Shown in pieces: positions 59,592-64,000 of a DNA stretch of 64,000 bases. Position numbers and translations under genes: made by a program. The notes beneath the pieces are model-generated. The model did no database searches. It worked only from the letters and a program-made list of their open reading frames with translations, and had not been told where the DNA came from. Within the stretch, counting starts at the first letter, position 1, and every line of letters starts with the position of its first letter. This DNA is from Pseudoselenomonas ruminantium (GTDB lineage: Bacteria > Bacillota > Negativicutes > Selenomonadales > Selenomonadaceae). The stretch is from NCBI GenBank assembly GCA_015058625.1, contig SVCA01000001.1, positions 62,001-126,000 on the forward strand, in the 5' to 3' direction.

Positions 59592-60772
59592 TATACAGCC
59601 GCCTTACTCTTTACTTCATCATCTTCCGTGAGCCGCGCCGCATACTCCGGCTGGTCTTCGAAGATAATGGTGGGGGCCAGATAGAAACCATTGAAGCGGG
59701 TAGCGCTGACGCTGGTATAAGAACCCATTTCCGTCACGAGCACCTTGTCGCCGATTTTGAGCTCCGGCGCCATAAAGTCGCGATAGAGCACATCGATACC
59801 ATCGCAGCTGGGGCCGCCAAAGGTCGAAGGCTTCTTGGCTCCCTTGCCAAAACAGTGCAAAGGATACGTCCAATGGTCGTACATAATGCCTGAGAAGCAG
59901 CCATAGATGCCTTCATCCAAAATATACCAGGGCTGCGGGCCGCGGGTCTTGGTGCCGATAACGGACGTCACAAGGTTCACCGCCGTGCCGCACATATAGC
60001 GCCCCGGCTCCGTCCAAACAGCCGTATCGGGAAACAGGCGGTCAATCTGCTTGTTGATGGCTTCCATCATGGCCGCCAAATCCAAATTCAACCCCTTGGC
60101 ATCGGGAACGGGGAAACCGCCACCGATATCCAAATCCGTCAGGTGCATGCCCATCGCCTCTGCTTCATCAAAAAGCTTGCGGGCCACCAGCAGGGCTTCC
60201 TCATAAGCCGCCGTAGACAGCGACTGGCTGCCCACATGGAAGCAGATGCCCATAGCATGAAGGCCGGCCTCCTGCGCAGCTTTCAGTAAATCCAGCGCCT
60301 CTTCCACAGGTGCGCCGAACTTCGTATTGAGGTCTACCAAGGCCTTGTTGTTGCGCACAGCAATACGCACGAGCACATCCGCACCAGGCACAGCCTTGGC
60401 CATCTTGTCGATTTCCGACGGGTCATCAAAGGTAAAACGGCGTACATTATATTCAGCCGCAGCCTTAAGCCCGCGTTCATCCTTTACCGGATTGGCATAT
60501 ATCATCTGGGAACCGTCCACGCCTAACGCATGAAGCATCTCCATCTCTCCAGCCGAGGCCACATCAAAATGGGAACCAAGGCCCGCCAGCAGAGATAAAA
60601 TCTCGGGTGTCGGGTTCGCCTTCATCGCATAAAATACTCCCGCCCGCGGCAAATGACGGCGCATAAACTGGTAGTTCTCCTCAACTTTGTCCAGTGATGC
60701 CACCAAAAAGGGCGTTGGGAAACGCTCCGCAAGCGTTTTTACTTCTTTTTCGGTAAGTCTAAAATTTTTCAT
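59591..60772 (-). CDS. ldc: Lysine/ornithine decarboxylase
   Basis: 393 aa, the length and sequence type of the S. ruminantium enzyme, which makes cadaverine and putrescine. In this genus cadaverine is bound to peptidoglycan and is needed for envelope integrity (established knowledge). Fold-III PLP enzyme: YAMKANPTPEIL (PLP lysine), HFDVASAGEMEM, GICFHVGSQS, DLDIGGGFPVPDAKG, WTEPGRYM and PSCDGIDVLYRD (catalytic cysteine at the dimer site). The ATG of MKNFRL is chosen; four codons upstream also begin with ATG. Confidence 0.96.
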   Translation of the reverse strand: MKNFRLTEKEVKTLAERFPTPFLVASLDKVEENYQFMRRHLPRAGVFYAMKANPTPEILSLLAGLGSHFDVASAGEMEMLHALGVDGSQMIYANPVKDERGLKAAAEYNVRRFTFDDPSEIDKMAKAVPGADVLVRIAVRNNKALVDLNTKFGAPVEEALDLLKAAQEAGLHAMGICFHVGSQSLSTAAYEEALLVARKLFDEAEAMGMHLTDLDIGGGFPVPDAKGLNLDLAAMMEAINKQIDRLFPDTAVWTEPGRYMCGTAVNLVTSVIGTKTRGPQPWYILDEGIYGCFSGIMYDHWTYPLHCFGKGAKKPSTFGGPSCDGIDVLYRDFMAPELKIGDKVLVTEMGSYTSVSATRFNGFYLAPTIIFEDQPEYAARLTEDDEVKSKAAV

Positions 60773-60953
60773 AACACAACCCATTCCGTATTTGATTTAA
60801 GATGAATTGACAAATGTTCATCTCATGAGTTACATTGTAATATATCTGATACATTTTAACAATATAAAATTGAAATAAAAGCTTCTTTTTCCCATATTTT
60901 AGCAGGAAGTGCATGGCGGGCAAAATTTTTTCCCGGCTGTCAAGTAAAAATAC

Positions 60954-60982
60954 TTGCACCCCCTCCCTTTTTGTGCTAAAAT
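60954..60982 (+). promoter_or_regulatory. Sigma-A promoter of rpmB
   Basis: TTGCAC (60954-60959), 17-bp spacer, TAAAAT (60977-60982). The short leader contains GGAGC/GCTCC pairing before a strong AAGGAGGTG ribosome binding site. Confidence 0.75.
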
Positions 60983-61038
60983 ACCATTATTGTGTGTTAG
61001 GAGCAGTAGGCTCCCACAGGTTTAAGGAGGTGTAACAC

Positions 61039-61230
61039 ATGGCAAGTGTTTGCGAAATCTGCGCTAAAGGCGAACTGTCTGGCAACAATGTCAGCCATTC
61101 CCATCTGAAGACGAGACGCACTTGGAAGCCGAACATCCAGCGTGTACGCGCTGTTGTTGAAGGCGAAGTGAAACGTGTCAACGTCTGCACGCGTTGCCTG
61201 CGTTCTGGTAAGGTTCAGCGTGCCCTTTAA
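61039..61230 (+). CDS. rpmB: 50S ribosomal protein L28
   Basis: 63 aa. Zinc-binding form with CEICAKG near the start and CTRCLRSG near the end; NNVSHSHLKTRRTWKPNIQR is the family core. Monocistronic, with its own promoter and terminator. Confidence 0.98.
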   Translation: MASVCEICAKGELSGNNVSHSHLKTRRTWKPNIQRVRAVVEGEVKRVNVCTRCLRSGKVQRAL

Positions 61231-61264
61231 TTTGCGCATAAATATCACCAAAAGCTGATATATC

Positions 61265-61306
61265 ATAAAATAACCCTATCGCAATTCTGCGGTAGGGTTA
61301 TTTTAT
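61265..61306 (+). terminator. Intrinsic terminator of rpmB
   Basis: Arms ATAAAATAACCCTA / TAGGGTTATTTTAT with additional CGCA/TGCG pairing and a short loop. Confidence 0.85.
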
Positions 61307-61317
61307 ATGTGCTGTCA

Positions 61318-61346
61318 TTGTTTTTCCCAAGGCCTTGTGCTAGACT
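61318..61346 (+). promoter_or_regulatory. Candidate promoter of the GalT-like gene
   Basis: TTGTTT (61318-61323), 17-bp spacer, TAGACT (61341-61346), about 50 bp before the start codon. Confidence 0.45.
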
Positions 61347-61397
61347 TAAACGTATAATACATGCAATACGAAACTATCCAAAGAGGGTGAACATCCT

Positions 61398-62180
61398 ATG
61401 GCTATACCATACAATATCATAGACTTTGATATGCAAATCGGGCGGCAGAAGCCGGAGACCATCCGTCACCCGGACAACTACTGTCCCTTCTGCCATACAG
61501 ATGAGCTCACGGACATCATCGCCACCGATGGCCCCATCATCCTCCTGCGCAATAAATACAATGTACTGTCCGGCACGGAACAGTTCGTCCTCATCGAAAC
61601 GGATGCCTGCCAAAGCGATATGCCCGACTACACGCCCGAGCATATGCAGCGCCTGATACGCTTTGGCCTCCACCATTGGCAAAAAATGCTGCACTCCGGC
61701 AAATACGATGATGTGGTATTCTTCAAAAACTACGGCCCCCTGTCGGGCGGAACCATCCGCCACCCCCATATGCAGCTTGTGGCCTTCCCCCATCTTGCGC
61801 AGCCCCTTACCGTCTATCCCGAAGAATTTGCCGGGGAAATCATCACCAACGAAAAGGGTGTAGAATTTAACATTTCCAACAATCCCCGCATTGGTTTCTG
61901 GGAACTTAACATCATTCCTGCCGAAATCGAAAGCACGGAGGCCATCCACACCATAGCCAAATTCCTGCAAATTGGCACAGAATACTTAACCCGTCATTTC
62001 CATAAAGGTCAGGTTCATAGCTACAACATCTTTTTCTACCAGCTAAAGAATCAAGTCTACGCCAAAATCCTCCCCCGCTTCGCGACACCGCCGCTCTATA
62101 TCGGCTACGGCGTTCATGTGCGGCCCACCAATATAAAAGAAGCCACTCAGGAAATCCAGCGGCTTTACTTCCATAAATAA
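61398..62180 (+). CDS. GalT-like HIT-superfamily protein (DUF4931 type)
   Basis: 260 aa. Zinc-like motif YCPFCHTDE near residue 30 and the nucleotidyl-transfer signature NYGPLSGGTIRHPHMQLVAF, which corresponds to the HPHGQ region of galactose-1-phosphate uridylyltransferase with M in place of G. Also ETIRHPDNYCPFC and VFFKNYG. Members are annotated DUF4931 in Firmicutes; the substrate is unknown. It may transfer or hydrolyse a nucleotide-sugar phosphate. GAGGG precedes the ATG. It converges with prfC on a shared palindromic terminator. Confidence 0.78.
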   Translation: MAIPYNIIDFDMQIGRQKPETIRHPDNYCPFCHTDELTDIIATDGPIILLRNKYNVLSGTEQFVLIETDACQSDMPDYTPEHMQRLIRFGLHHWQKMLHSGKYDDVVFFKNYGPLSGGTIRHPHMQLVAFPHLAQPLTVYPEEFAGEIITNEKGVEFNISNNPRIGFWELNIIPAEIESTEAIHTIAKFLQIGTEYLTRHFHKGQVHSYNIFFYQLKNQVYAKILPRFATPPLYIGYGVHVRPTNIKEATQEIQRLYFHK

Positions 62181-62181
62181 A

Positions 62182-62225
62182 GAAGGTCATCTGACATGTC
62201 AAAATTTGACATGTCAGATGACCTT
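62182..62225. terminator. Bidirectional terminator between the GalT-like gene and prfC, built from two TGACATGTCA repeats
   Basis: Perfect inverted repeat with about 20-bp arms: AAGGTCATCTGACATGTCAA and its complement. T-runs follow on both strands (TTTTC; TTCTTTA). TGACATGTCA units are at 62192 and 62207. Confidence 0.85.
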
Positions 62226-62228
62226 TTC

Positions 62229-63854
62229 TTATGCTTCTTTTTTATCGAAGGGTACGTGATTGAGGATGAGGTCCGGATTGTTGTCCGTAATCCAGCCCAA
62301 AGCCCATTCGTTGTTGACGAGCAGCACCGGGTTATTGTGGCGGTCGTAAACGAACATACCACGGTCAGCGCCTTTGAGTTCTGCCGGCGTTACTTCATGA
62401 CCATCTTCAAAGGCCATCCAGCGCGCCACCTCATAAGGCTGCATGTTCATTTCGATATCCACGTTATACTCGTTCTTGAGACGGTATTCGAGCACTTCAA
62501 ACTGCAGCGTGCCAACCGTGCCGACAATGTAGGATTCCGTACCAGCACCAGCCTGCTGGAACAGCTGAATCGCACCTTCCTGCGTCAACTGCTCAATGCC
62601 CTTGACGAACTGCTTGCGCTTCATGGTGTCCTTGGCCTGTACGCGGGCAAATTTTTCTGGCGGGAATACCGGGAAATCGGCATATTTGAACTTATGGCTG
62701 GCATCGCAAACCGTATCGCCGATACCGAACACGCCCGGGTCAAAAAGACCGACGATATCGCCGGGATAAGCCGTGTCGATAATCTGTCTGTCCTGAGCCA
62801 GGAACTGCTGGGGCTGGGCAAGTTTCAGCATCTTGCCCGTGCGTTCATGCCAGACTTCCATATTGCGCTCGAATTTGCCGGAGCAAATGCGGATAAAGGC
62901 CAGACGGTCACGGTGCGCCGGGTTCATGTTTGCCTGAATCTTGAATACAAAGCCCGAGAACTTTTCATCGTTGGCGGCAATCAGACCTTCCGAGGACTTG
63001 CGTGGCTGCGGCGTCGGCGCCATTTCAATATAACCTTCCAAGAAGTCCTGCACACCGAAGTTGGTCATAGCCGAGCCAAAGAACATCGGTGTCAGTTCAC
63101 CAGCATTGACCTTTTCCATGTCAAATTCTTCACCGGCTTCGCTCAAGAGTTCCAAGTCTTCCTGCAATGCTTCCCAAACATCTTCACCTACACGTTCGAT
63201 AACCTGCGGGTCATCCGGCTCAAATACATCGGCTACGCGGGCTTCCTGACCATGGGTGGTATCGGCGGCAAAGAGCAATACCTTGTCGTTGCGACGGTCA
63301 TACACGCCCATATACTGACCATCCTGACCAATCGGCCAATTCATGGGATAGGAGCGAATGCCCAACACGTTTTCGATTTCGTCCATCAGGTCAATCGGCG
63401 CCTTGCCGAAATGGTCAAGCTTGTTGACGAAAGTAAAGATAGGAATACCACGCTGTTTGCAGACCTTAAAGAGCTTCTTCGTCTGCGCCTCGACGCCCTT
63501 GGCCACGTCGATAACCATGACAGCGCTGTCCACGGCCATCAAGGTGCGGTAGGTGTCTTCACTAAAGTCCTGATGGCCCGGCGTATCGAGAATGTTGATA
63601 CGACAGCCATCATAGTCAAACTGCAATACGGACGAAGTTACAGAGATACCGCGCTGTTTTTCGATTTCCATCCAGTCGGACACCGCATGACGCTGCGTCT
63701 TGCGGGATTTGATGGAACCGGCCAAATGAATGGCACCACCGTAGAGCAAAAGTTTTTCCGTCAACGTCGTCTTACCAGCATCCGGGTGTGAGATGATGGC
63801 AAAGGTACGACGCTTTTCAATTTCTTTATCAAGTTCTGCGCTTAAAGCTGACAA
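62229..63854 (-). CDS. prfC: Peptide chain release factor 3
   Basis: 541 aa. GTPase that recycles RF1/RF2 after termination. G motifs: SHPDAGKTTLTEKLLLYG, the switch RGISVTSSVLQF, DTPGHQDFSEDTYRTL, NKLD in FVNKLDHFGK; the C-terminal domain includes LQFEVLEYRLKNEYNVDIEM. The start is TTG, 7 nt after GGAGG; the frame continues 14 codons upstream without a site. Confidence 0.97.
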   Translation of the reverse strand: MSALSAELDKEIEKRRTFAIISHPDAGKTTLTEKLLLYGGAIHLAGSIKSRKTQRHAVSDWMEIEKQRGISVTSSVLQFDYDGCRINILDTPGHQDFSEDTYRTLMAVDSAVMVIDVAKGVEAQTKKLFKVCKQRGIPIFTFVNKLDHFGKAPIDLMDEIENVLGIRSYPMNWPIGQDGQYMGVYDRRNDKVLLFAADTTHGQEARVADVFEPDDPQVIERVGEDVWEALQEDLELLSEAGEEFDMEKVNAGELTPMFFGSAMTNFGVQDFLEGYIEMAPTPQPRKSSEGLIAANDEKFSGFVFKIQANMNPAHRDRLAFIRICSGKFERNMEVWHERTGKMLKLAQPQQFLAQDRQIIDTAYPGDIVGLFDPGVFGIGDTVCDASHKFKYADFPVFPPEKFARVQAKDTMKRKQFVKGIEQLTQEGAIQLFQQAGAGTESYIVGTVGTLQFEVLEYRLKNEYNVDIEMNMQPYEVARWMAFEDGHEVTPAELKGADRGMFVYDRHNNPVLLVNNEWALGWITDNNPDLILNHVPFDKKEA

Positions 63855-63905
63855 AATAAATCCTCCAGTTGTCATATAATGTTGAATCGAACTCACATGA
63901 CATCC

Positions 63906-63935
63906 ATTTTACCATAAAATAAGAAGGGAATACAA
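63906..63935 (-). promoter_or_regulatory. Candidate promoter of prfC
   Basis: TTGTAT (63930-63935), 18-bp spacer, TAAAAT (63906-63911) on the minus strand, about 50 bp before the TTG start. The remaining bases to the window end show no gene. Confidence 0.5.
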
Positions 63936-64000
63936 GAAAATTGGCACGGGACTTTGCCCGCATCAACTTTTACCCTATATGTATTTCTGTCCCATCCTTG

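Overview
The window is chromosomal DNA from an anaerobic, propionate-forming Negativicute, most likely Selenomonas ruminantium or a close relative. Three things point there. The lysine/ornithine decarboxylase at 59591-60772 has exactly the length (393 aa) and character of the S. ruminantium enzyme. A full methylmalonyl-CoA (succinate-propionate) operon is present. Firmicute-type housekeeping operons (ctsR-mcsA-mcsB-clpC-radA; ylxM-ffh-rpsP-khpA-ylqD-rimM-trmD) sit beside envelope genes expected of a two-membrane cell (AsmA/TamB-like protein). Nearly all genes are on the minus strand.

Layout. 1-3.8 kb: partial lipoprotein of an ABC transporter, a coiled-coil membrane protein, a DUF3783 protein, a NYN-domain protein with a ribbon-helix-helix tail, and mnmA. 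3.9-5.2 kb: tmcAL (plus strand). 5.2-11.4 kb: radA, a 41-aa protein, clpC, mcsB, mcsA and ctsR (protein quality control). 11.4-12.4 kb: metal-binding lipoprotein. 12.5-19.9 kb: propionate operon (CoA-transferase, split methylmalonyl-CoA mutase, MeaB, epimerase, decarboxylase alpha/epsilon/gamma). 20.1-24.2 kb: asd, dapB, recG. 24.3-26.3 kb: unknown protein and CstA-type transporter.

26.4-32.0 kb is an accessory island that ends at a tRNA-Leu gene. It holds ten small open reading frames with a near-constant double-glycine leader (MELDxVxGG type) followed by unrelated cores. The island has a duplicated 1-kb block, recurring boundary repeats, a shared promoter element, bidirectional terminators, a small helical protein gene, and remnants of an IS66 transposase and an amidase gene. 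No peptidase-transporter, modification enzyme or regulator is present. I regard this orphan precursor-peptide array as the most interesting content of the window.

32.2-34.3 kb: chemoreceptor. 34.4-38.5 kb: translation/SRP operon, whose consensus promoter lies inside a 79-bp double palindrome. 38.6-46.5 kb: ACT protein, hom, thrB, cca, SGNH hydrolase, AsmA-like protein and FlgT-like protein. 46.6-51.9 kb: plsY, der, DUF512 radical-SAM protein, rpsA, ispH. 52.0-59.3 kb: six-gene group-4 (Hyf-like) NiFe hydrogenase. 59.4-64 kb: Nif11-like small protein and ldc, rpmB, a GalT-like HIT protein, and prfC.

A second genome-scale signal is the 10-mer TGACNNGTCA. I count 21 copies where about one is expected by chance. 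They occur singly or in pairs/tetrads at 12-16 bp spacing, as terminator stems, overlapping -35 boxes, and as in-frame segments inside four genes.
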